Positions 1 to 6,650 of a stretch of DNA of 6,717 bases are shown piece by piece (position 1 is the first letter of the stretch; each line of letters begins with the position of its first letter). The notes below the pieces were generated by a model that saw only the letters and a list, made by a program, of their open reading frames with translations, was not told the DNA's origin and did not search any database. Source of the DNA: Thiopontia sp964344435 (GTDB lineage: Bacteria > Pseudomonadota > Gammaproteobacteria > GCF-002020875); the NCBI GenBank assembly GCA_964344435.1, contig CAYFNH010000111.1:1-6717 (forward strand). The letters are read 5' to 3'. The translations under genes were made by a program, and so were the position numbers.

Positions 1-56
1 ATCTATCCTTATTCGTTAGGCGCCTGTAACCTCTCAAACTCGTCAGTGAAGTAGTC

Positions 57-151
57 CCCTCCTCCTGTCAGGGGGAGGGATAGGGTGGGGGTTAAGTGCT
101 TGTTTTACACACCACCCCCATCCCTACCTTCCCCCTCAATGGGGAAGGGGG
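57..151. repeat. REP-like double-hairpin intergenic repeat
   Basis: This is a G/C-run palindromic element upstream of the first kinase gene. The left hairpin pairs 57-65 (CCCTCCTCC) with 71-79 (GGGGGAGGG) around the loop TGTCA, with one T.G wobble. The right hairpin pairs 127-134 (CCTTCCCC) perfectly with 141-148 (GGGGAAGG) around a 6-base loop. The two halves are also imperfect inverted copies of each other: TAGGGTGGGGG near 81-91 faces CCCCCATCCCTA at 115-126, differing by one inserted base. The T-rich linker at about 92-113 separates them. The arrangement resembles the G/C-rich intergenic repeats found in many copies in proteobacterial genomes. Copy number cannot be judged from one window. 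A reading frame across it would encode low-complexity Pro/Ser-rich sequence and is not a gene. Confidence 0.75.
71..91 (+). other. Putative G-quadruplex motif
   Basis: Four guanine runs lie on the + strand in the pattern G5-A-G3-ATA-G3-T-G5, with loops of 1, 3 and 1 bases. This satisfies the canonical G3+N1-7 rule with very short loops, which in general favours stable quadruplexes. The opposite strand of the right half of the repeat (115-135) has a weaker version in which one run is only two guanines. The motif lies about 115 bases upstream of the predicted -10 box, on the non-template strand. Any effect on transcription or replication is inference. Confidence 0.55.
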
Positions 152-165
152 TAGCATGTGCCGTG

Positions 166-197
166 GTTACCCGGAAGGTAACTCTGCATAGTTATGC
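166..197. promoter_or_regulatory. Two adjacent dyads, possible operator/activator site
   Basis: Two perfect inverted repeats sit directly upstream of the predicted -10 box. GTTACC-(CGGAA)-GGTAAC covers 166-182, and GCATA-GT-TATGC covers 186-197. The second overlaps the place where a -35 element would lie. The -35 match there is poor, so a bound activator could compensate, or a repressor could occlude the promoter. No specific regulator can be named from these sequences. Confidence 0.3.
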
Positions 198-212
198 GTA
201 TTGTTGTATAAT
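185..212 (+). promoter_or_regulatory. Predicted sigma70 promoter for the MHYT kinase gene
   Basis: TATAAT at 207-212 is a perfect -10 consensus in an AT-rich patch that stands out from the G/C-rich surroundings. The best -35 candidate is TGCATA at 185-190, with a 16-base spacer and only three matches to TTGACA. Transcription would start near 219, giving a leader of about 28 bases that contains the ribosome-binding site. The weak -35 beside two dyads suggests factor-dependent activity, which is inferred. Confidence 0.5.
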
Positions 213-235
213 AATCTACTTGATGCTGACGGTAT

Positions 236-239
236 GGAG
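236..239 (+). promoter_or_regulatory. Shine-Dalgarno site fixing the GTG start
   Basis: GGAG lies 8 bases before the GTG at 248, which is good spacing. The upstream ATG at 234-236 is out of frame with the kinase. This supports GTG 248 as the start of the first kinase. Confidence 0.6.
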
Positions 240-247
240 CCCTGCAG

Positions 248-2944
248 GTGAACGACATACTTCACAACTATTTTCTGTTGAGTAGTGCGAGCGGAGAGCT
301 GCTTGCCAAAACGTATGACTCAACTCTGGTTGGCCTGTCTGTTGTAGTGGCCATCTTTGCAGCCTATACCGCGATTATTCTGCTCTACCAGATGCGTACG
401 GCCTATGCTGCTGGCAACGGTACCTACTACTACTGGTGGCTCGGGGCCTCGGTGGCGCTGGGGGGAGGTATCTTCTCCATGCACTTTTTGGGGATGCTCG
501 CCTTTTCCCTCCCGGTACCGACGGTTTACGACCTGGGGATGACCCTCTTATCCCTGCTGATTTCAATGTCGGTTTCTGCCGTTGCCCTGTTCCAGCTCAG
601 ACAAAGAGAGCTGAATCGTATGCGTGTAGCCGTGGGGGCTGTGCTGATGGGGGTTGGGGTTTCTGCAATGCACTACGTCGGGATGGCGTCCCTGCTGGCT
701 CCGGCGCTATTACGTTATCTTCCCTCCCTGTGGATCCTTTCGGTGGTGGTTGCCATCGGGGTATCGCTGGTAGCCATTATCCTCTTGCACTACTTCTCTC
801 TCAAACAGGGGAGATATGTCACCCTGACAAAGCTGCTGGTCGCTGGGTTGATGGGCATCGCCGTTGCGTTGATGCACTACACCGGGATGGCCGCTGCCCA
901 GTTCTACAGTGGCGGGGCCTGCGGGGTGGATACCGGCCTGTTCAACAGCCTCAAACTGGATAACGAGCAGTTGGGGTTTGAGGTCGCTGCCATTACCATC
1001 GTTCTGATTCTGGTTGGGGTGGTTGCCTCTCTGTTGAATGACAGAATCATGCAGGCCCTGCGCGAGAAAAATGATGAATTGGAAGAGGTGCTGCAGGCAC
1101 GCACACTGGAGCTGAAAAAACAGTACCTGGAGCTCAGCCAGCGTGACCAGGCCATCAATGAGCATGCGATTGTCAGCACGACCGACCAGTATGGGGCGAT
1201 CATCAGTGCCAATGACAAGTTTTGTGAGATCAGTGGATACCAACGGGAAGAGTTGATTGGCAAGAATCACCGCATTCTCAAGTCAGGGGAGCACCCCCCC
1301 ACCTTTTATCGGGAGCTTTGGCAAACCATCGCCCAGGGCAAGGTTTGGCATGGTGAGGTCAAGAATCTGAAAAAGGATGGGGGCTACTACTGGGTCAAGG
1401 CAACCATCCTCCCCTATAGAGAGCTGGATGGAACCATCAGCCGTTATGTATCGATCAGAACCGACATTACCGAACAGAAGGATCTGGAGCAGCAGCTCAA
1501 GCAGAAGCATGCAGCACTGGAGCAGACTACCTACGCCAAAGATAATTTCTTTGCCACCATGAGCCACGAACTACGCACCCCGCTGACCTCCATTATTGGC
1601 AATAGTGAACATCTGCTGGATAGTGGCGTCTGTGGCAATGGCACCTGCCCACACAAGGATGCTGAGGAGGTGTTGCGCTCGATTCACTCTGCGGGTGAGA
1701 GCCAGCTCGCACTGGTCAACGACATCCTCGATATGTCGAAAATCGAGAGTGGAAAATTTACCATTGATGATACCCCTTACGACCTGAATCAATTGATCAG
1801 TGATATTGCCCGCATGTTCAAGGTCAAGGCGCAGGATGCCGGGCTGGAGCTGGTAATCGACCTCCAACAGAGGGAAGAGAATCTGTTGAAGGGGGATGCA
1901 CAACGGATTGGACAGGTACTGATCAACCTGCTGGGCAATGCGATCAAGTTTACCGATCAAGGCTCAGTGACACTGACCACCTGGTCAGACCAGAAAAACC
2001 TCTGTTTCAGGGTCAGTGATACCGGAATTGGTATGTCTGAAGAGACCCAGGAGCGACTCTTTTCCCGGTTCTCTCAAGCAGATAGCAGCATCTCACGACG
2101 TTTTGGAGGCAGTGGACTGGGGCTCTACATCTCTTACAATCTGGTGCAATTGATGGGGGGTACCCTTCAGGTCTCCAGCCGGGAGCGGACGGGCTCGAGC
2201 TTTCTGGTAACCCTGCCCTATCGGGTCACCACGACGCCGGTACAGCAGCCAACAGAGAGCACGCCATTGAACAGAAAGTTCAGTGGTCGTGTGCTGGTGG
2301 CAGAAGATACCCCTGAACTGCAGCTGCTGGAGCGCAGGATACTGGAGGGGCTTGGGCTCTCGGTGTCGATCGCCAATGATGGTGAAGAGGCGGTGGCACT
2401 GGCAACCGCAGAGCCGATCGATATCATTCTGATGGATATGCAGATGCCCAATATGGATGGTATCGAGGCAACCACAGCACTTCGAGCCATGGGGGTTGAT
2501 ACTCCGGTGATTGCACTGACCGCCAATGTAATGCAAAAGCATAGAGATGCATTCCATGAAGCGGGTTGTAATGAGTTCATCAGCAAGCCGATAGATAAAC
2601 AGGAGCTGATTCGAGTACTGGATAGCTATCTGATTCAGCCACAGCAGACGGTGGTCCCATCGGTAGCCGATGAGATGGTTGATGAAGAGATGATGGCAAT
2701 TTTTCTTGAGAGTCGTAGTAAGGATGATGCCGAGCTCGAACAGGCGCTATCGGTAGAGGATTGGGCAGGCGTGAGAAAGGTTGCCCATACCGTGAAGGGC
2801 AGTGCGATCTCTTTTGGCTACCCCGCACTCTCCAAACTGGCCGAGAGTGTTCAGCTTGCGATTGATGAAAGTCGAGAAGAGAGCGAGATAAGATCTTTGG
2901 CAGTTGATCTGCTGAGTGAGATCAAGGCGCTGCTGAATCGCTGA
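248..2944 (+). CDS. MHYT-PAS hybrid sensor histidine kinase with REC and Hpt domains
   Basis: This is a membrane hybrid sensor kinase of 898 residues. The N-terminal MHYT domain (about 25-265) has seven predicted membrane helices and the motifs MHFLGM (78), MHYVGM (141) and MHYTGM (209). The family has been proposed to bind copper and sense a diffusible gas such as O2, CO or NO. A coiled linker (267-300) leads to a PAS domain (300-410) of NifL/Aer-like pattern, ending in the PAC signature DITEQ. HisKA follows with phospho-acceptor H440 in MSHELRTPL. The HATPase has an N box (N560, N564), DTGIG (591-595) and GGSGLGL (620-626). The REC domain (681-796) has acidic E686/D687, phospho-Asp D730, T758 and K780. 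A C-terminal Hpt (about 802-897) has H847 in AHTVKGSA. All catalytic residues are present, so a full His-Asp-His relay is expected, passing to an external response regulator not seen here. GTG is the start, backed by GGAG 8 bases upstream. The loop between the HisKA helices carries an unusual Cys pair. The gene lies upstream of a paralogous kinase on the same strand and is possibly co-transcribed with it. Domain calls are firm; the signal is unknown. Confidence 0.95.
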   Translation: MNDILHNYFLLSSASGELLAKTYDSTLVGLSVVVAIFAAYTAIILLYQMRTAYAAGNGTYYYWWLGASVALGGGIFSMHFLGMLAFSLPVPTVYDLGMTLLSLLISMSVSAVALFQLRQRELNRMRVAVGAVLMGVGVSAMHYVGMASLLAPALLRYLPSLWILSVVVAIGVSLVAIILLHYFSLKQGRYVTLTKLLVAGLMGIAVALMHYTGMAAAQFYSGGACGVDTGLFNSLKLDNEQLGFEVAAITIVLILVGVVASLLNDRIMQALREKNDELEEVLQARTLELKKQYLELSQRDQAINEHAIVSTTDQYGAIISANDKFCEISGYQREELIGKNHRILKSGEHPPTFYRELWQTIAQGKVWHGEVKNLKKDGGYYWVKATILPYRELDGTISRYVSIRTDITEQKDLEQQLKQKHAALEQTTYAKDNFFATMSHELRTPLTSIIGNSEHLLDSGVCGNGTCPHKDAEEVLRSIHSAGESQLALVNDILDMSKIESGKFTIDDTPYDLNQLISDIARMFKVKAQDAGLELVIDLQQREENLLKGDAQRIGQVLINLLGNAIKFTDQGSVTLTTWSDQKNLCFRVSDTGIGMSEETQERLFSRFSQADSSISRRFGGSGLGLYISYNLVQLMGGTLQVSSRERTGSSFLVTLPYRVTTTPVQQPTESTPLNRKFSGRVLVAEDTPELQLLERRILEGLGLSVSIANDGEEAVALATAEPIDIILMDMQMPNMDGIEATTALRAMGVDTPVIALTANVMQKHRDAFHEAGCNEFISKPIDKQELIRVLDSYLIQPQQTVVPSVADEMVDEEMMAIFLESRSKDDAELEQALSVEDWAGVRKVAHTVKGSAISFGYPALSKLAESVQLAIDESREESEIRSLAVDLLSEIKALLNR

Positions 2945-3044
2945 AAGCTCCGTATTGACAGCAACCCGGTGCTGCCCGACCATAGTGGCTTACCTGAGCC
3001 TAGAATCCTCAGTTGACCACTTGAAACAGGCCCAACATCTTCTT
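2945..3044. other. Inter-kinase gap with weak regulatory signals
   Basis: No strong terminator is visible after the first kinase. A 5-bp hairpin (CAGCA 2959-2963, TGCTG 2970-2974) has no T-run after it. TTGACA at 2955-2960 is a perfect -35 hexamer but lacks a good -10 at 16-18 bases. TTGAAA at 3021-3026 is followed 17 bases later by TATGCA, a poor -10 that would fit only if translation starts at GTG 3114. A 9-base inverted repeat pairs TCCTCAGTT (3006-3014) with AACTGAGGA (3065-3073). Read-through from the upstream gene is the simplest view, but a separate promoter is possible. Confidence 0.3.
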
Positions 3045-6000
3045 ATGCAAACAATTTCTCAAGAAACTGAGGAGTCCAGGCTGAAATTACGACAGAAATT
3101 GAAAAGGGGGCATGTGATTCCGGTTCTTCACCACGCAGTCAGCGGGCTGTCGCTTTTCCTGCTGATTACTCTGACCGCTCCCGTTTATGCGGTTGAGAGT
3201 GTCACCATTGGGGTTCTGGCTAAACGGGGTGCAGACCGGGCGTTACAGCAATGGACTGCTACCGCCGACTATCTGAGTACCGAAATCCCTGAATACCAGT
3301 TTTCCATCAAGCCGCTCGGTTTTGAGGAGATGGAGCATTCGGTTGCTACCCAGGAGGTTGATCTGCTGCTGACCAATCCGGGAATCTATGTCCAGCTGGA
3401 GTATCAGTTGGGGGTCAGCCGTATTGCTACGCTGAAAAATCGTATCCTGGGAAAACCTTCTGCCGAGTTCTCCAGCGTGGTGTTCGCGCGAGCGGATCGT
3501 CCTGCACTGAAACAGTGGAGTGACCTCGAGGGGTTGCATTTGAGGGCCGTCAATCCAGATTCACTGGGGGGGTATCTGATGGTTTTGCGAGAGGCCAAAC
3601 AGCTCGGGTTCGAGCTCGCGGAGCTGCTTGGAAAAATCAGCTTTGCCGGTACCCACGATCAGGTTGTGTATGCGGTCTTGAATGGTGAGAGTGAGGTCGG
3701 CGTGGTGCGTACCGATACACTGGAGCGCATGAGTGCCGAAGGCAGGATTGAACTGGATCAGATTCAGGTGTTGGCCTATCAGTCTGCCGGTGACCCCTTC
3801 CCGTTTCTGCGCAGCACCCGAACCTACCCGGAGTGGCCGATGGCCCGGTTGCAGCATACTCCTCCCGGGCTGGCCGAGGCCGTTGCCGGCAAGTTGCTGA
3901 GTATGTCGGCCGAGAGTGAGGCGGCACGTCAGTCCGGCACCATGGGGTGGACCACCCCGCTCAACTATCAGCCGGTTCATGAGCTGTTCCGAGAGCTGCA
4001 GCTTCCCCCCTATCCACCCGTTGCGGTCACCTTCAGCAGTGTCTACAAGCAGTATAAGTGGACGATCATCGTCGCCTCGATCGGACTACTGCTGATCTTC
4101 CTGATTGCGATCAAGCTCTACCACTCCAATACTCACCTCTATCAAACCAGAAAACAGTTGCAGCAGAACGAGGATGAGCTCAAGAGCATTCTGAGCTCGA
4201 TTGATGAGAGCGTAGTGGTGGTAGATCAGGATAACCGGATTACCCTGGTCAACCTGTGTTTGTGCAAAATAACCGGTTGGAGCAGACAACAGCTGCTGGG
4301 GAAATCGATCTCCATGCTGCTGAAGCCGAGTAGCGAGGCCGGCAACCGCTCACCGGTGGGGTTGCTGGAGCTGGTTGGAGACCGCCTGCAACAGGTGCAT
4401 GATGATAATCATGACCTTTTCCATCAGTATCTGCGCGATGCTCCAATGCCCCTGCTGGTGGTTGATATCACCCACCCCAGAGAGACGCTGCCAATCTTTC
4501 TCTCCAGTCAGGATCTGGCCTTTCAACTTGGCTATGACAAGGCCGAGCTGTCGCGCCTGACGTTGGCGGATCTGCTGCCGACGGAAGATCTGCAACCGGT
4601 TACCAGTCAACTGCTGCAGATGGGGGAAAAGGGCAAACGCACGGCAAGCCAACTCTATCGCTGGAAATCAAAGAGCGGGCAGCTGATCAAGCACCAGGTC
4701 TCTCTGGCGCAGGTCTACTGTGGCCGCGAAAATCACGTGTTGATCAGTGTGGATAGCACTGCAAGCTTTCCCTGGGAGCTGGTGGGATTGACCCACTTTG
4801 GTCAGCTCTTCGCCGAAGACAAGATCAGTTTTGATCTGCTCTGTGCGGATCAGAGTCAGATCCCGGTACAGATCAATGCCTCGATCCACCAGAATGGAGA
4901 AAAGGTGGAGGGGGCGGTGCTGGCGATTCATGATCTTCGAGAGTATCTCAGTGCGGAAAACGAGCGCAGGGCGAACCTGGCCAAGGATGAGTTTGTCGCC
5001 TCCATGAGCCACGAGCTGCGCACCCCGCTGGCCACCATCATTGGCAATACCGAGCACCTGTTGCGCAGCCAGTTCGTCAATACAGAGAGCCCGGCTGCCA
5101 GGGAGGTAGTGGAGGTGCTGCAAAGCAGCCATCGGGCCGGAATGCGTCAGCTCTACCTGGTGAACGACATCCTCGATATGTACAAGATCGAGTCTGGAAA
5201 GTTCTCCATTGACCCCTCTCCCTATGACCTCACCAGGCTCACTACCGATGTGATCGAGATCTTTGACCTGCGAGCCAAAGAGGCCGGTCTCACACTGGAG
5301 CTACAGCAGCAGCCCGGCTCCAATCAGCTGCTGGGGGATGCAACCCGTATCAGTCAGATTTTGATCAACCTGCTCAGCAATGCGTTGAAGTTCACCCTCG
5401 AAGGGACGGTTCGGCTGGTCGTGGAGATTGAGGAGGAGACTCTGCGGTTCAGGGTGGAAGACAGTGGGATCGGTATCTCGGAGGCTGATCAGCAGCGACT
5501 GTTTGGCCGTTTTGAGCAGGCTGGTACCGATACCAACAGTCAGCTCGACTACAGTACCGGTACCGGTCTTGGGCTCTATATCTCCCGGCAGCTGGCGCAG
5601 GCGATGGGGGGTACACTGACCGTGGAAAGCAGCAAAGGGGAGGGCTCCATCTTTACCCTCACACTCCCCTGCCAACCTGCCGAGGTGGATGAGGTTGCGG
5701 TCAACACCTCAGCGCTGCAAGAGGGGGGTGGGCGCAGCTACCATGGTACCGTACTGATCGCTGAAGATGACTATGAACTTCAATTGATGGAACGCCGAAT
5801 TCTGGAAGAGGTCGGTTTGCGGGTTGATATCGCTGCCAACGGTAAAGAGGCGGTGAGCATGGCAGAACAACACCGCTATGACTTGATCCTGATGGATATG
5901 CAGATGCCGGAGATGGACGGCATAACCGCAACCAAAACCTTGCGGGCAGAAGGGGTAGAGAGCCCGGTTGTGGCCCTGACCGCCAACGTGATGCAGAAAC

Positions 6001-6185
6001 ATCGGGATGAGTTCGAGAGTGTTGGGGTGACCCACTTTTTAAGCAAGCCGATCGAGCTCAACAAGCTCCATGCGGTACTGGAGCGCTTTCTCGAGAAAGC
6101 GACACAGTCTGCAACGAAAAAGGAGCCCCCCGCATCCGGTGCCGATCAGCTGGATAATCTGATCAACGGTTTGTTGGATGGTTAA
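3045..6185 (+). CDS. TtrS/PhnD-type periplasmic-binding hybrid sensor histidine kinase
   Basis: This is an inner-membrane hybrid kinase of 1046 residues if started at ATG 3045. A basic stretch and a hydrophobic core (34-48) ending in VYA suggest a signal peptide cut after residue 49. Residues 51-322 match the PhnD-like binding fold found in TtrS-type kinases. The hallmarks are TNPGIYVQLE, PDSLGGYLM and VGVVRTD, with a closing GW..PLNY..VHELF segment. One transmembrane helix (339-359) leads to a PAS region (378-635) that seems to hold a second PAS nested inside the first. HisKA has H656. The HATPase has N775/N779, DSGIG (806-810) and GTGLGL (839-844). The REC domain (901-1016) has E907, D908, D909, phospho-Asp D951, T979 and K1001. 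A tail of about 30 residues follows with no Hpt, so a separate Hpt is needed; the upstream kinase has one. The start is uncertain. ATG 3045 lacks a clear ribosome-binding site. GTG 3114 follows AAGGGGG and would give a neat 26-residue signal peptide and 1023 residues. The frame stays open to TTG 2955, which is unlikely. The ligand is unknown; TtrS itself senses tetrathionate. Confidence 0.93.
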   Translation: MQTISQETEESRLKLRQKLKRGHVIPVLHHAVSGLSLFLLITLTAPVYAVESVTIGVLAKRGADRALQQWTATADYLSTEIPEYQFSIKPLGFEEMEHSVATQEVDLLLTNPGIYVQLEYQLGVSRIATLKNRILGKPSAEFSSVVFARADRPALKQWSDLEGLHLRAVNPDSLGGYLMVLREAKQLGFELAELLGKISFAGTHDQVVYAVLNGESEVGVVRTDTLERMSAEGRIELDQIQVLAYQSAGDPFPFLRSTRTYPEWPMARLQHTPPGLAEAVAGKLLSMSAESEAARQSGTMGWTTPLNYQPVHELFRELQLPPYPPVAVTFSSVYKQYKWTIIVASIGLLLIFLIAIKLYHSNTHLYQTRKQLQQNEDELKSILSSIDESVVVVDQDNRITLVNLCLCKITGWSRQQLLGKSISMLLKPSSEAGNRSPVGLLELVGDRLQQVHDDNHDLFHQYLRDAPMPLLVVDITHPRETLPIFLSSQDLAFQLGYDKAELSRLTLADLLPTEDLQPVTSQLLQMGEKGKRTASQLYRWKSKSGQLIKHQVSLAQVYCGRENHVLISVDSTASFPWELVGLTHFGQLFAEDKISFDLLCADQSQIPVQINASIHQNGEKVEGAVLAIHDLREYLSAENERRANLAKDEFVASMSHELRTPLATIIGNTEHLLRSQFVNTESPAAREVVEVLQSSHRAGMRQLYLVNDILDMYKIESGKFSIDPSPYDLTRLTTDVIEIFDLRAKEAGLTLELQQQPGSNQLLGDATRISQILINLLSNALKFTLEGTVRLVVEIEEETLRFRVEDSGIGISEADQQRLFGRFEQAGTDTNSQLDYSTGTGLGLYISRQLAQAMGGTLTVESSKGEGSIFTLTLPCQPAEVDEVAVNTSALQEGGGRSYHGTVLIAEDDYELQLMERRILEEVGLRVDIAANGKEAVSMAEQHRYDLILMDMQMPEMDGITATKTLRAEGVESPVVALTANVMQKHRDEFESVGVTHFLSKPIELNKLHAVLERFLEKATQSATKKEPPASGADQLDNLINGLLDG
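3104..3116 (+). promoter_or_regulatory. Ribosome-binding site and GTG, alternative start of the second kinase
   Basis: AAGGGGG at 3104-3110 matches the Shine-Dalgarno consensus at six of seven bases, and GTG follows at 3114. The gap of 3 bases is tighter than usual, which weakens the case. A start here gives the signal peptide MIPVLHH followed by a hydrophobic run to VYA, a typical length. Codons between 3045 and 3114 are richer in A/T at third positions than the rest of the gene, which mildly favours this start. Against it, the basic residues KLKRGH that would help a signal peptide are then lost. Confidence 0.35.
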
Positions 6186-6199
6186 TCGTTCCTGGGGAT

Positions 6200-6242
6200 A
6201 AAACGCAAGCCAACAACTACTGTGCCACGCGTTTTCGTTTTT
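6200..6242 (+). terminator. Possible terminator between convergent genes
   Basis: AAAACGC (6200-6206) pairs with GCGTTTT (6229-6235), followed by TTTTT at 6238-6242. The stem is only 7 bp with a 22-base loop, so it is weak by the usual criteria. It sits just after the stop of the second kinase and overlaps the 3' end of the convergent small gene. Its A/T-rich arms could let it act in both directions. Confidence 0.25.
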
Positions 6243-6615
6243 GGTCTTGCTGACTATACAGCCATGTCAGTGCAGAGGCGCGATCGGAAAAACACTCCAT
6301 GTTCCAGGGATGATCTCTGGGCATATCTGCCAGTATCTCGACCACGAGTCGACTTTTGAGGCTGTAAGCCACTTCAGCAATCGCATTCAGCTCTTCAAGT
6401 GATCCGAGGATAAATTGAGACTCTGGCGAATAGGAGTAAGAGTTGATCCGGTTGACCAACACTGAGAATGGGGCCTCAAGGTGGTCGAGCATCCATTGAT
6501 GCAGCGCCGTAACCATCGCAACATCCAGCTCCAGACCATGATCAATGATCAGCTCTGCAATGTCTGAATCCAGTTTGATGAACGTGGCAAACGGTAGCCG
6601 ATACTCTTCTTCCAT
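6217..6615 (-). CDS. Small STAS/SpoIIAA-like protein (hypothetical)
   Basis: This is a 132-residue soluble protein with no signal peptide or membrane helix. Predicted elements alternate in a small alpha/beta fold: a strand pair near 5-25 (YRLPFATF, DIAELIID), a helix at 31-46, a strand SVLVNR (51-56), a helix near 64-79, a strand EVAYS (81-85), a helix near 88-98, a strand MECFSD (106-111) and a helix to about 120. The motif APFSVLVNR..SYSY and the ending FSDRASALTWL recall small STAS/SEC14 or SpoIIAA-like hypothetical proteins. That is recognition from memory, not a search. The tail QKRKR is basic. ATG 6615 is the only possible start, because an in-frame TGA lies 10 codons upstream with no start codon between; no clear Shine-Dalgarno precedes it. 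The gene converges on the kinase gene with 31 bases between their stop codons, so it is a separate transcription unit. If it is a STAS-type protein it could act by protein binding in signalling, but no role is shown. Confidence 0.8.
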   Translation of the reverse strand: MEEEYRLPFATFIKLDSDIAELIIDHGLELDVAMVTALHQWMLDHLEAPFSVLVNRINSYSYSPESQFILGSLEELNAIAEVAYSLKSRLVVEILADMPRDHPWNMECFSDRASALTWLYSQQDQKRKRVAQ

Positions 6616-6650
6616 GCCGGGGAAGTATGGTGAGTTGAAGCATCAATCTC

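Noticed and set aside
15..21. GTTAGGC, which matches the integron attC half-site GTTRRRY
   Set aside because: Only one seven-base half-site is visible, at the window edge. No paired RYYYAAC site, cassette or integrase is present, so chance is likely.
85..285. 66-codon reading frame across the repeat and promoter
   Set aside because: It translates the G/C repeat into low-complexity Pro/Ser sequence, runs through the predicted promoter and overlaps the kinase start. It is not a plausible gene.
436..963. 175-codon + strand frame inside the MHYT coding region
   Set aside because: It is a shadow frame of GC-rich coding DNA. The MHYT frame has clear family motifs over the same bases.
710..1270. 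186-codon minus-strand frame opposite the first kinase
   Set aside because: It is antisense to well-conserved MHYT and PAS sequence, shows no recognisable domain, and is Gln/His-rich as expected from a reversed reading of coding DNA.
2959..2974. Short hairpin after the first kinase considered as a terminator
   Set aside because: The stem is only 5 bp with no T-run after it, so intrinsic termination is not supported.
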